Assembly: GCA_963854835.1 (NCBI GenBank)
Contig: OY978525.1
Location: forward strand, 44,455,554 to 44,519,553
Reading direction: 5' to 3'
DNA length: 64,000 nucleotides
Origin: Megamerina dolium
Taxonomy: Eukaryota; Arthropoda; Insecta; Diptera; Megamerinidae
Of the stretch, positions 31,662-43,078 are shown piece by piece (position 1 is the stretch's first letter; every line of letters starts with the position of its first letter). The notes under the pieces are model-generated. The model made no database searches. It was not told the origin of the DNA and was given only the letters and a program-made list of their open reading frames with translations. The translations under genes and the position numbers were made by a program.

Positions 31662-32287
31662 TGAGGGAAACGCAGGCAAATTAAAAAATTATTTAAAAAT
31701 AAAAGTGAAGGAAGAAACAGAAAAGAAAGTATATATAAAAGAGAGATAGAGCGTAAAAGAAACTGTGAAAAAAGAAACACAGAATAGTAAATCGAGCGGA
31801 ATGGGCGAGTTGGCAGAAAATGGTTATGCCAGATCAACCAACTCATTCCCTCAAGACACACAGGGCAATGCGAGGATATTCATTCTAGCGTAGACAGTGC
31901 ACAAGTAGCTATAAAAAACACCAAAAGAGGGAACGAGAAAAAGAATTATAATATATAGTGAAGAAGAAGAATCGTCGAAGAAAAATAGTGTTATATATGT
32001 GTTTATTTTAGGACATAATTTCTCGCAGCTAATTATATTCCACATTGGTTTAGAGTATTATTATTTATTATTTAATTCCATTTTAGTTCACATATAAGAT
32101 ATTATAATCTTTTACATGAGCAGAGTAAACATGAAATAACAACTTCAAAGATATTAACAACAAATTGCTTAAAAAATAAAGGAATAAAGTAATTGCTTAA
32201 AACTAAATAGGGCTGTCGAGAAAAGGGAAAAGAAAAAGAAAAGAAAGTGCGTGTGAAAGAGAGAGAGAGAGAAAAAAAAAATTTTAA

Positions 32288-35109
32288 TTAAGGTTTGTTA
32301 GAGAAATGTAGCAGAATTAGGTGCTTAAAATTTGCCATACTAACAGCATTTTTAATATGTACCGGAAGTGAATTCCACAATCTAACAGCGCTAACGAAGA
32401 ATAACCTACTAGAATTTTTGAAATTAAAACTTGGTATAAGAAGATTTCTGCCTCTACCCGACCTACAGAATTGAAGCTTATCATACAAGTACGCTGGACA
32501 CTGCGAGTGGATAAGACTGTATAAAAAGATGCAATTTCTAGCATCAAGATAATTAGAAAAATCAACACCAAGAATATTCCCACTATAGGCCGAGACATGA
32601 TCAAACTTTTTTAAACCGTAAATGTAACGAACAGCATTATTGAATGTTACACGTAATTTTTGCAAGGACCTGGAATCCAGCTTACTTTAAGCAACATCAG
32701 AATATGTTAAAACAGGGATCAGCAATTGGAGAATTAATGCTGCAGTCATTCTGAGGTTACGAAGAACAGAATACGACTTACTCACCACATTATTAATATG
32801 GTCTTCACAAGAAAGGGAAGAGTTAATAATAAAACCAAGATTCCTAACCTTGCTCACAAATTCAAGTTGGGTTCCGTTAAGGAAAATTGGTGAAAAAGCA
32901 TGAGAGTAAGATATTTTAGAAATTGGAAGAACATTCGATTTCAAGGGGTTCAACTGTAGCAAATTTACAGTCGCCCACTCGCCAATAAAACAAAGATCCT
33001 CATTAACTCTAAAACACAAATCCTCAACAAGACCAATAGGGCTTGACAAGTAAAGTTGAAGGTCATCAGCATATGCATGTATGTTGACATAACTGCAGAC
33101 TGTAAAAATATCATTTAAGAATAATGAGAAAAGAAGGTTCCCAAGAACAGAGCCTTGTGGTATACCACTAGTTACCCTGTTCAAAGCAGAATAGTCATTA
33201 CCCACTTTAACCTTTGAGACCACTCCTTTAAATAACTTTCCATCAAACGAACAGCAGTATTCGAGAATCCGAAGTATTGTCTCAGCTTTATACACAGCAG
33301 AGAGTGGTTAACACTATCAAATGCTTTTGAGAAATCCAAGAGACACAACAGAGTCAAATGCCCTTTGTCATACTGTATTCTAATATCATCCAAAATTTTT
33401 ACTACTGCGGTGGAGCAACTATGTCCAGCGCGAAAACCAGATTGAAGAGGAGATATGAGACCACACTCACTGATGTGACTGGAAATCTGCTCAGCCATGA
33501 GGGACTCGCAGACTTTTGATAAACATGACAGTATGCTTATTGGACGAAAATCAGCAGGTGTTGAAGGCATGGATTTTTTGCAATGGGTATGACTGTAGCC
33601 ATTTTCCAAATTTTTGGAAAACAGGAGGAAGTAAAACAATGGTTAACAATGTGTGTTAGAGGACTCACTACGTAGGGCCAGTTTAATGAACTTAATAGCA
33701 ATACCATCCTCTCCAACAGCATTAGACTTAATTTTGTTTAAACAACGTGCAACGTCCATTTCGCACACAGCATCAAATTGAAATCGGTCTTGAAATTTGG
33801 TAGACGTTTTGTGATGGAGAATCTTAGGCAAATTGGAAGCAGTGTTAACAATAAAAAAGTCATTGAGTTCTTGGGGATCAATCCGACATATTTCAGAGTT
33901 ACTACAACACACACCAATACTTTTTAAATTGTGCCACAGCTGTTTTGACGGTAATGAAGATTGAAGCTTCGATCTAAAAAACATCTTCTTCAACAACTTG
34001 ACCATAGAGGTAGCTTCATTCCTTGCCCTTTTGTAATCCAGAAGGTTGCATTCAGTTGGATTTTTTTTGCATTTATTGTAAGTTTTGTGACGTTTCTTCA
34101 ATGCTAATTTTACATTTTGCGTAAACCAGGGACACGAGCTATTGATCACACGGCGAGTTCTCAAAGGAACATGTTTGTCAAATAGTTTAGTAAGCTCAGT
34201 AATAAAGTAGTTTAATTTATCATCAACTGAACTAAAGAACCAACAGGTAGACCAATCGGTATCAAGTAAGTCTTTGTACAGAGATGTGAAATCAAAGAAT
34301 TTATAATCACGATAGACAAACATGTTCTCCGAGACGACTGGACTAAGACCAATATTCAAAGTACAAAAAATTAAGTCATGATCAGAGATAAAAGATATTT
34401 GATCAAATAATAACACTAAAGATATATCAGATAGCACAAATATGTCAAGTAAGCTAGGTTGAGAGTTGCTTGCAAATCTGGTCGGGATATTAGTATTGAC
34501 AATGCTGAGACCAACCTCATATAAACCATCAATAAATCGCTTAATGTAACTATTATTAGTTAAAAGGTTCAGATTAAAGTCACCACATAGAACAAAGTGA
34601 TTATAGTCAATCACACAATTAGAAATGGAAGTGAACAACGGGTCAATACAGAAGCTGTGATTGGGGTTATAAACGCAGGAGAGAAAAATTTTAGTACTAG
34701 TATCAAAAATTTCTATATTTATGAACTCTATCTCTGATCCACTAGATTTATTCAAAAACTTTACATTTAGACTAGATCTACAATAGATTGCAACACCTCC
34801 ACCTCTTCTATCACACCTGTCATTGCGAAATAGTTTATAATTTCTTAAGTTGAGGTATTCATCCTTCACATCACTTTCAAACCACGTTTCAGAAACACAT
34901 ATGACGTCAACCAAGGAATCCTCAAATGCATACTTTACACAATCAAGTTTAAAATCATTAAGACTCCGGGCATTGAAGTGTACAATTTTAAGACCCCTGT
35001 GGCGTCTACACATGATATTGATCAAGGTTTTGTGACTTTCATCAGCGCTGTAATCAATTTCATTCACAACCATATCACCAGAATGATGATAACAGCAAAC
35101 AGTAAGCAT
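32288..35109 (-). pseudogene. CR1-like ORF2 pseudogene (endonuclease, RT)
   Basis: The N-terminal 488 codons (35109-33643) are open: an endonuclease with LKIVHFNARSLNDFKLDCV, VICVSETWFES, VLCGDFNLNLL and ISDHDLIFCTL. RT motifs follow in shifting frames: PADFRPISILSCLSKVCESL, SGFRAGHSCSTAVVKILDD, LLDFSKAFDSVNHSLL, GIPQGSVLGNLLFSLFLND and catalytic YADD in HAYADDLQLYL. A C-terminal tail ends RLWNSLPVHIKNAVSMANFK. Frameshifts or stops occur near 33650, 33590, 33260 and 32680. It is inactive as it stands. Confidence 0.82.
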
Positions 35110-35319
35110 TTATTTAGAAGTAGTATTAAGGGAGTTAAGAGTAATGAAAAAAGAATGATAGGACATAAAGCAGAAGATGAAGAAAAGTGTAAAAGTGAAT
35201 ATAGGTAGAAGAATGAAGAATGCAACAGATACAAACAAGAACACGAAGTAATAATTAAACTATTTATTGATATTTTCAGCACCCTTAGATCCACCAGAAC
35301 TAACTGCTCTCTCCAAATC

Positions 35320-36185
35320 CTACACGCTACTAACGCGTATACATTCAGAATTCTTTTGCAGTCGAATGTGAACAGAGCCACGATAAGTGAAAGCATTAAA
35401 GATAGTCTTGGTACGCTTAAGGGAAATCGCAGCAAAGCCTTGTAGTCTCCACATCAAGACTTTCATGTATGAACACATCGTTTTCCAAGTCAAGCCCCGC
35501 CAATCTTAAATGCACTGCCCTCTTCCACTGTCTCCTATAATCGCCAAAAGCCTTCAAGACCTGATTACGATCGAAAGGAGTGTAAAACTTTACAACCACT
35601 GTGAATTGATATTATCAGCTTTAGGCTTAACACGAAATATGTTCTTAATTTGTGGTGACATGAAATCGATGGCCCGGCAGATACAATTAAAAATGCCTTT
35701 GAGATTTTCGACTTTAGAAAATGGCAATCCGTAGAGTATGGCGTCCGACGAATGATCCACAGCGTTGTTGTTGCTATTGTTGTTTTTATTGTCAGTAATT
35801 TGCTTAGCCAACTCCTCACACCGAGTAGATAGAGCACAAATCTTAAAGTAAGTGTAAAAATTTTACTATCGTACTCTTTAAATTTGTCACTTATAGCACC
35901 AAATTCACTCTCCACCTTGTCCATAAGTCTACCCTCAGCACTGCTCAATTCACTAGCAAGACTCTTATGCAAATTATCAGAATATGATAGAAGGCGATCT
36001 TCAAGTAGTTTTATCTGTTCTGTAATACTTGCATTCAATCGCACTTCCAATCCATGAAGTTGTGCAGCGACCGAGTTTATTGCATTGCCGCTAATCTCCT
36101 GTTTAGGCGAATTTACAGATTTACTGCACGCCTTATGAGCGAGGTGCTGCTGACGCGTCAGTCTAGGAGATGGCGACATTAGCAA
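35320..36185 (-). pseudogene. CR1-like ORF1 pseudogene (coiled-coil, RRM-like)
   Basis: A 120-residue helical N-terminal part (LEDRLLSYSDNLHKSLASEL, MDKVESEFGAISDKFKEYD) is followed in other frames by an RRM-like segment (ILYGLPFSKVENLKGIFNCI; VVKFYTPFDRNQVLKAFGDY). A short C-terminal domain (KRTKTIFNAFTYRGSVHIRL) ends at a TAG at 35320-35322. At least three frameshifts break it (near 35850, 35600 and 35430). RNA-chaperone ORF1s of L1/CR1 type share this order. Confidence 0.6.
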
Positions 36186-36629
36186 ACTCAGATAGGTAAA
36201 ATAGATAACAACAACAGTTTCAATTTATGTAAAGCCAAGAGAGTCACATCAACAGCGGCGAATTGAAGAGAAAGAGAATATATGAAGAGAACAATACTCA
36301 GAGTGCACAAAGTGAGGAGAACTACACACAGAATATGATATATAGTTGATACCGTTAAAATTGATTCTTTAGTTCTGTTATTGCTAATTTAGTATTCATG
36401 TGAATATTTAATGTTTTGTTTAATGTTTTTCACAAATGCATGTGCGTCAACAAATAGCTTCTCTGTTTTCATTTTCACGACACACCATACAACAACTGAT
36501 CAACAATATTGAACGATTCTTATGATCAATCTTTTAGATCAACTCAATCAATTAATTAGTTTGTAAATTAAAACTCAAAGAAAAAAAAAGAATAAACACG
36601 TCCGACTACAACGACGACTAATGACTATA

Positions 36630-38280
36630 CAGTGGCTCCCAGCTTATTTCGTACAGTGACAGTTTAAAAATTGCTGCAGTCGTAATTCCTAATATAGCAA
36701 AAATATGAACAAAATATAAATGCCATTTTAGAAAGGAAGGTTTGTTTTTTATTTTCCAAAATTTACTTTTTCGAAATTTTAGTGTTTGACACTATAAAAA
36801 AATAAAATAAGAAAAAAATAGGAAAATTCATGTCACAGCTTATTTCGTACAGTCTCTTTAAGTTCAAACTAAAAACAAAGTAAGTTGATTTTAATATTTA
36901 GTTGACATCCCTTAGCGTTAATGACAGCCTGGAGTCTATTTGGCATTGAATCCACCAATTTTTGAGTGATGTCTGGTGTGATTTTTTTCCATTCTTCCAT
37001 CAGTACCTTCTTTAGGTCTTGCTTATTAGAAATCTTGTGTGTTCTTATTTTATTGTCCAAAATAGACCAAAGATTTTCAATCACATTCATGTCAGGTGAC
37101 TGTGGTGGTGGAGACATCAAGTGTGGGCAGTTCCAAATAAGCCAAGATTGCACAATCCCAGATTTATGTTTTGGGTCATTATCTTGGTAGTACCGAAATT
37201 CTTCCCGCAAACCCAGTTTGTCTGCACTTTGAAGTAAATTGTTTTTCAGAATCTCGAGGTACTTCATTTTGTCCATTGTTTCCTCAATAAAAACCAATTC
37301 ACCTACTCCGGCTGCTGACATACAGGCCCAAACCATCACGCTACCGCCACCATGCTTCACTGTGGGCTTAAGGTTCTCCTTGTTTAGCTCGGTATTCGCT
37401 TTACGCCAAACATATGACATTCCGTCCGAGCCAAAAATATTAAACTTAGACTCATCCGCGAAAATAACGGTATTCCAGAACTCAGGAGTATTAATAATAT
37501 GCTCTTTGGCGAAGTCAAGTCGGCGTTGTATATTCATTTTCGAAATGAATGGTTTCTTTCGGGCTACTCGACCGTTCAAGTCATGATTGCGCAGCACACG
37601 TCGGACAGTTTCAGCACTGGATGATTTTCCTATTTCACGCTGAACCTCTGCAGCCAACTTCGGAGCGGATAACTTTGGATTTTTCTTAATTTTTCGTACA
37701 ATATAACGCTCGTCTGAAGCGTTGAAAATCTTATTAGGTGCTTCTCTGCCCTTGTTCTCCAACCGATTTTCGCGAACGAAGCGTTGAATGATGTATTGGA
37801 CAGTTGAGGCACTTAAATTTGTCATTTCAGCAATTTTTCGCACACTCTGACCTTTCCTAAAATGGTTAATTACCAGTTTACGCTGTTCCATCGTTGTACG
37901 ACGACCCATAACGCTAAATGTTTAATTTACAGCACTTTAACTATTTAAAATAATAATAATAAAAATTGTTATAATAGTTAAAAGGGTCCAACAACTCATA
38001 CAATTCAAAAAAACTTTGTAACTGCGCGGCAGAATGAAACTTACTTACATTGAAGTTTGTGTACGAAATAAGATGTGAGCTGAAAATCAGCTGATCAATA
38101 GTTTTTCTCTCTTGCATGACAAAAAGAACAATTTTTGGGGTTCCCCGTTTTCTTATTAGGTTTACTAAACACATACATAGACATCTACATTCAAAACTTA
38201 TCGATAAGTTTTTTAGTTTCGATGTTACAGCCATGTACATAAAAATATATACACTGTACGAAATAAGCTGTGAGCCACTG
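36630..38280 (-). mobile_element. Tc1-like element, intact copy
   Basis: A 1,651-bp element with 29-bp ends (CAGTGGCTCCCAGCTTATTT at 36630 and its near-perfect inverse ending at 38280) and TA on both sides (36628-36629, 38281-38282). A second copy of the terminal motif lies ~200 bp inside each end (36834-36853 and 38061-38082), so the ends are IR/DR type. It carries an intact transposase and is ~99% like the copy at 43390-45038. Confidence 0.95.
36869..37909 (-). CDS. Tc1-like DD34E transposase, intact
   Basis: The 346-aa ORF has all expected parts. An N-terminal HTH (RKLVINHFRKGQSVRKIAEM, LSASTVQYIIQRF) is followed by a basic hook and second HTH (NPKLSAPKLAAEVQREIGKS) and a RPFKS/RKKPF-like segment. 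The DDE core has Asp in VIFADESKFN, Asp in YYQDNDPKHKS and Glu in SPDMNVIENLWS (34 residues apart). KHGGGSVMVWACMSAAGVGE is the conserved Tc1 segment. It would excise and reinsert the element at TA. The start is the ATG (MGRRTTMEQRK), matching family N-termini. No lesion is seen. Confidence 0.95.
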   Translation of the reverse strand: MGRRTTMEQRKLVINHFRKGQSVRKIAEMTNLSASTVQYIIQRFVRENRLENKGREAPNKIFNASDERYIVRKIKKNPKLSAPKLAAEVQREIGKSSSAETVRRVLRNHDLNGRVARKKPFISKMNIQRRLDFAKEHIINTPEFWNTVIFADESKFNIFGSDGMSYVWRKANTELNKENLKPTVKHGGGSVMVWACMSAAGVGELVFIEETMDKMKYLEILKNNLLQSADKLGLREEFRYYQDNDPKHKSGIVQSWLIWNCPHLMSPPPQSPDMNVIENLWSILDNKIRTHKISNKQDLKKVLMEEWKKITPDITQKLVDSMPNRLQAVINAKGCQLNIKINLLCF

Positions 38281-38282
38281 TA

Positions 38283-38429
38283 TGTATGTAGATTTTATTT
38301 TTTTTTTTTCTTTCTCACGTGTTAATAGGAATGAACTAACAATAACACCACGGTGAAGGCTTCTGGGAGGATTGTTGAAATATCAAACGTGAGTACTAAT
38401 CTTGTAATATCCTCTATGTGGATGGTTTT
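38283..38429. other. Short unassigned flank
   Basis: T-rich flank of the Tc1 element with no recognised feature. Confidence 0.4.
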
Positions 38430-39535
38430 GCTTCATTATTGTTATAACACAGAAACACATGATCAGTTACAAGCTGATCAACATCAAGCTGACAAACGGC
38501 ATCCTCGTTGCCGTGTCCCTTACGATGTTCGAATGTAAAATCATAACTCTGCAGCCATTCAATCCAGCGCGCCAATTATCCTGCTGGACTTTTAAATTGT
38601 AATAACCAACTTAGCGCTGTTTTGTCAGTTCGTAGATGAAATGATGGACGGTACAAGTATTCATGGAAATACTTTAGACATTCTAGAATTGGGTACAACT
38701 CTCTTCGAGTAACACAGTAGTTTCTTTCTGGCTTCGACAGGATTTTACTGTAGTATGCTATTACTTTTTCTTGCCCATCTATGATCTGAGAGAGCACACC
38801 ACCTATTCCACTCGCATCTGTGTCCAACACAAACTTTTGTCCAGGTACTGGATACGCTAATACTGGTGCTGAACAGAGTCTTTCTTTTTGCTGTGCGAAT
38901 GCTTTCTCTTGTTCCTCGCCCCATACAAATGGTTTGTTCTTTCTTGTTAACTCATGCAGACTGCTAGCGATGTTTACTAATCCAGGAACAAATCGTCTGT
39001 AGTAGGTACATAAGTCTAGAAAGCTTCTTAACTCGTGAAGATTCGACGGAATAGGCCATTCTTGTACTGCTGCTACTTTCTCCTCGTCGGTTTGTACCAC
39101 TTCTGTTGTTACTTTATGACCAAGATATTTAACTTCTCACCTGAAGAGTGAACACTTTTTGATATTCAGTTTAAGTCCTGCTGATTGTATACGCTCAAAT
39201 ACTTCTTTCAACTTTTCCAGGTGGTCGTTAAAATCTTTTCCTATCAGGATAATGTCATCGAGGTACACCAAGCACGTTTTCCAGTGTAGTCCTCTGAGTA
39301 CACGCTCCATCAAACGTTCGAAAGTAGCTGGTGCATTGCTTAAGCCAAATGGCATCACTGTAAATTACCATAGACCATCGTCAATACTGAAAGCTGTTTT
39401 CTCTTTGTCCTCCTTACCGAGTTCCACTTGCCAGTAGCCACTTTGCAGATCAAGAGTTGAGAACCACCAGAGTGTCATCGATTCTTGGCAGTGGATAGCT
39501 GTCTTTTTTCGTGGTATCATTTAGCTTTCTGTAAT
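38430..39535 (-). pseudogene. Gypsy (mdg1/412-like) RT-RNase H fragment
   Basis: Reading down from 39535, decayed RT start sequence leads to MMPFGLSNAPATFERLMERV and the catalytic YLDD in VYLDDIILIG (about 39250). Then come thumb/connection (WPIPSNLHELRSFLDLCTYY) and RNase H (KFVLDTDASGIGGVLSQIID, YYSKILSKPERNYCVTRREL, FHLRTDKTALSWLL), ending in YDFTFEHRKGHGNEDA. Stops and shifts occur near 39360-39480, 39110 and 38575. It is fused at ~39535 to a BEL gag, which is not a natural gag-pol junction. Confidence 0.8.
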
Positions 39536-40110
39536 CAACACAGAATCGCAGAAATTTCTTGAGGAGATGCCAGCGAGTGAAGAGCACGAAGATCCGAATT
39601 GATTTTGTCACTAATCTCTCTTAAGCTACTTGCTAAATTTTTCTCAACAACTCTAAGTCCGAAAATCGATCTGCTTTGCCTTGCCTTGTCGTAATTTTTC
39701 TCTAGCGATTCCAATGATGAAAATTCTAAAGCAGCTCTTTGGAGACAAAAGCGGCAATGCTGAAGTTTCTCCACCTTACTTAGTTCGATGTTTTTGTCGA
39801 TCACGCTATTGAACATGGCGTAAAAGTTCGACCAATCAGAATAAGCTTTAGGTTTTTTTAGCTCAGGAAGTAGAGCTTTTCTTTGGGATGGAAAAGTTGT
39901 ATACGATGTATCTTCCAAACCAAAGTTTCGAGCAGTGCATGAATGCTCTGTGTTGGATTTTCGTTGCGAATCTATTTCACGTGACAGATTAGACTTTGCC
40001 TCAAGATATATGTCGAAGAATTCTATTCTTTCTAACTCACGTGGATCACCTTCTTTGAGCAAATATTGCGAAGTTTCAAAACTATTACTTAAATGCTCAA
40101 CAATATCCAA
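39536..40110 (-). pseudogene. BEL/Pao-type gag N-terminal fragment
   Basis: A 190-aa open frame with a DUF1759-type segment: LPELKKPKAYSDWSNFYAMF, VIDKNIELSKVEKLQHCRF and LRALHSLASPQEI. The last is normally followed by more Gag, but here the sequence switches to Gypsy pol. There is no zinc knuckle. The start-side sequence MDIVEHLSNSFETSQYLL is open, but whether the true start lies further up is uncertain. A leader and primer site follow upstream. Confidence 0.65.
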
Positions 40111-40534
40111 GCGACCACAAATTCACTTAACTTTTTTGACGTCAACGTATTATTAAATCTTGTTGTTGCTTAATTGATGAAGATTTCTTTTTCTTTAAAG
40201 ATATTTGTTCTTCAACGATATATGAAGCATCGGCTAATGCAGTCATTCAGACTTCAGTCATTTTACTTCTTATCACGCCAAAAGAAAAGTAACGGATAAC
40301 GGTCTAATGACTCGTGTTCTTAGAACAATTTAGTACGACTGAATTATTAATATTCACGAAATTGGTATGATTAAACTATTAATATGCACAGGTTTAGTGC
40401 GACTAAATTATTATTGTACACAAATTGTGTGCGACAAATTATTAAACTGCACGGAATTAGTACGACTTTCAAATAAAATGCACAAAGTGATTGCGAACTT
40501 TAGGTAAATTCCCGAATTGAAATTTAAAACGGAC
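40111..40534 (-). other. Retroelement leader (5' UTR)
   Basis: Noncoding DNA between the primer-binding site and the gag fragment. It contains a run of near-repeats of the form TTAGTACGACTAAATTATTA (about 40328-40470, several copies). No other feature is seen. Confidence 0.45.
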
Positions 40535-40553
40535 AATCACGTCGGGGTCACCA
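40535..40553 (-). promoter_or_regulatory. Primer-binding site matching tRNA-Trp
   Basis: The plus strand reads AATCACGTCGGGGTCACCA, which equals the 3' end of animal tRNA-Trp including CCA as I remember it. On the minus strand this is a 19-nt primer site starting TGGTGACCCC, one base after the putative LTR end CTAACCA. It sets the element's direction as minus strand. Confidence 0.75.
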
Positions 40554-40554
40554 A

Positions 40555-41235
40555 TGGTTAGAGGAGGTACTGGATTGCACCACTTATTTACGAAAGTAAA
40601 ATCTACGAATTAGATTTTTTGATACAACTTTGTTTGGTGATCACAAGAGAAGTGAATTTCGTAGAATATACAATATACCACTTAGGCTAGTAAAAATCAA
40701 ACAATGTGATAAAAAGAGGATAGCAAAGTATTTAACTATACATATGTGAGAGAAAATTTAAGTGATTGTGAATAACAGATAGAGATAGAGATAGAAAGAA
40801 AATAGCATGATGTGTATTTGCTATCAACTGCTAACGGCTGATTTTAGCTGCTAATAGCTGATTTTATGCGCTTATAGCTAATTTTGGCTAAAATCTGAAA
40901 AGAGAGCAGACGAGCAAGATAGAGAGAATGCTATTACTTACTATCGGCTGCTAATACCTGAACTCAGATGATCACTAGCAACTGCTAACAGCTACTAACT
41001 GAATGGCTGCTATTTATCGCTAACAGTTGAATTTTAATGAGTTTAATTATCGTCTGTCTGCTATTATTAGCTGCTAATATTTGAACTCGGATGATAGCTA
41101 CAGTTACTAGCTACTAACAGAGTGGTCCTTCGGTCCATTAGCGTTTGAATGAGTCGTATTATCGTCTGGCTGACATTTGCTGTTAAAGATTACTAACAGT
41201 TGATCAGCTGCTTGTCAAATGACAAACATAACTAA
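40555..41235 (-). repeat. Putative 5' LTR with CTGCTAA-type repeats
   Basis: The inner edge (CTAACCA at 40555) is fixed by the adjacent primer site. The outer edge is a guess, taken at TGGTAACATTAG near 41,233, which would give TG...CA ends. The interior from 40800 to 41220 is rich in CTGCTA (seven copies, five as CTGCTAA) and in diverged copies of a TGAACTC(A/G)GATGAT block (two copies). Confidence 0.4.
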
Positions 41236-41773
41236 TGTTACCAATGTCATTTATTTATAACAAAATTTGGTAAATTTTTTTCTTTTGTGTAAATGCTTTA
41301 TCTTTTCTCATTTAGTTTCTCCTTTAGTTTCTAAACTAAGATCATGAAAACCAACATTTTCAATTAATAAAATATGTATATTCATACCATGCACTAGTTT
41401 TATTTCGATTTAAGAAATAGCAATATGAACATGTTCGCATTCTGGGACAAAGTTTCATCTTTCAATAATGGTATGGTAGACATATTTTTAAGAATAATGC
41501 AATATTGTACAAAACTAAATTGTCCTCCCTCACGCTTTCATCGATGCTGAAAGAACATTGAAACTTATTAAATTAAACAATTAAGGGTAGAATGCTATCT
41601 TATTCGGCAGAGGCCCAATTGCGTTGCATATATTTAATTTTTTATGTTTATACTTTGTACTTTTATTTATTGAAAATTATTGTGAATTTACCTAACAAGC
41701 AAATTTTGAATTATATATATTTGTCGGAATTGAAACACATCCCTAGTTAGTACATACGTATTTTGCAACCATA
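41236..41773. other. Unassigned AT-rich DNA
   Basis: No coding frame or known repeat is recognised. Confidence 0.4.
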
Positions 41774-41835
41774 TTAATGTATGTTAATACCTATACTGAA
41801 TTTCAAAATTAACTATTAAATTATTATTATAAAAA
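41774..41835 (+). repeat. LTR-like fragment, left piece
   Basis: GTTAATACCTATACTGAATT and the sequence after it match 49398-49455. The match is interrupted here by the 41836-43078 insertion and resumes at 43079. Confidence 0.6.
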
Positions 41836-43078
41836 TCTCCTTACAGTCGGCTTGGGCCGACCAAATTATACCCTGCATGTGTAGATATACATATACAAAG
41901 TTTGCGCGAATATCCATCTTTTTCTTTTATTTCCACTTTTTGAGAAATAACTTTTGCATATAATACTAATTTACACCCGAAATATGGTTGACTTTGACGA
42001 AGTACTTTGTAACTTATGGGCGTTTTAAAGGGAATAATTTAAAGTAGGTTTTTAAGATAATTCCGAGGCTTAGTATGGAATCTATATAAAAAGTGGGCGT
42101 GGTTTACCTCTTCATTGTAAATCTAATTAATTTTACAATATTAATCCACACCTTGTTGTCCTACGTTCAATAGTTCGTAAGTTAATGCGGTTTAAATATT
42201 TTTAATTTTCGCAACTTTGTATGGGAGATTATTGCAGATTATTTCCAACTATCATATTAATCTAAGTGTCAATTATGGTTATTCTAGACAGAAGATTGCA
42301 GAAGTTGAAGCTATTTCAATTTCGAACATTCGGTCATTTTGTATGGGGGTTACTATCAACAGTGGGCGTGGTACGTCCATTTCCTGCTACTCTAGTTGCT
42401 CTTACAATACTACTCCATACCTTAAATCTGGTTGTTCTAGGCTGAAGAGTTTGCAAGTTATGACGGTTAACATTTTCTTTTAATTTCCGCAACTTTGTAT
42501 GTTAACCCATTAAGAAGTGGGCGTGATTTTCTGATTTTTTGTCAGATTATTTCCAACTATCATATTAATCTAAGCGCCAATTATAGTTATTCTCAACATA
42601 ATATTACAGAAGTTACAGCTGTTTCAATTTAAAAGAAGTACAGACACTTTGTATAGGAGCTACTATAAAAAGTAGTCGTGGCTCGCCTATTTTTGGCGAG
42701 ATTATGTAGTAGTGTAATGTAACGATATCTGCCAGATCTTGTTGCCCCAGATGGTATATTAAGTGAGTTATAGCATGTTAAATATTTTGAAAATTCCGAG
42801 TCGCTTTGAATGCTTGGTGTGGGCGTGGCTATTGACCGATCATGCCCAATATCAACCCCACCGTACCCTTGGATCAAAGGTTACTTATGCCAAATTTCGT
42901 CAAAATAGCTCAATATTTGCTCAAGTTATCGTGCGAACCAGCCAGGTGACAGACAGACGGACGGACGGACGGACATCGTTAAATCGAAAATTTAAGCGAC
43001 GCTGATCACGAATATATATCTATATCTATATCTCCGGAGATTCCTTCAAGTGGACACAAACATCTGACCGAAATGAAC
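41836..43078. mobile_element. Unclassified ~1.24-kb insertion
   Basis: Its extent comes from comparison with the uninterrupted homologue at 49398-49500. It begins TCTCCTTACAGTCGGCTTGG and ends near CTGACCGAAATGAACC. Inside are two diverged ~309-bp units (anchor GATTATTTCCAACTATCATA at about 42237 and 42546), repeated AGTGGGCGTGG-like motifs (about 42095, 42360 and 42515) and a CAGACAGACGGACGGACGGA run near 42950. No transposase frame or clear terminal inverted repeats were seen. Confidence 0.55.

Larger units (their letters stand above)
31662..36629 (-). mobile_element. CR1-like LINE, near full length, decayed
   Basis: A minus-strand LINE with a ~620-bp purine-rich 3' UTR (31662-32287), ORF2 (32288-35109), ORF1 (35320-36185) and a 5' UTR up to the Tc1 insertion at 36630. 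ORF2 lacks RNase H, and ORF1 is coiled-coil plus RRM-like, favouring CR1/L2-type relatives over Jockey. Neither end is sharply defined. Confidence 0.65.

Noticed and set aside
42763..43005. 80-aa frame ending RTDGRTSLNRKF in the unclassified insertion
   Set aside because: It arises from the low-complexity GACGGACGG run and has no support as a protein.
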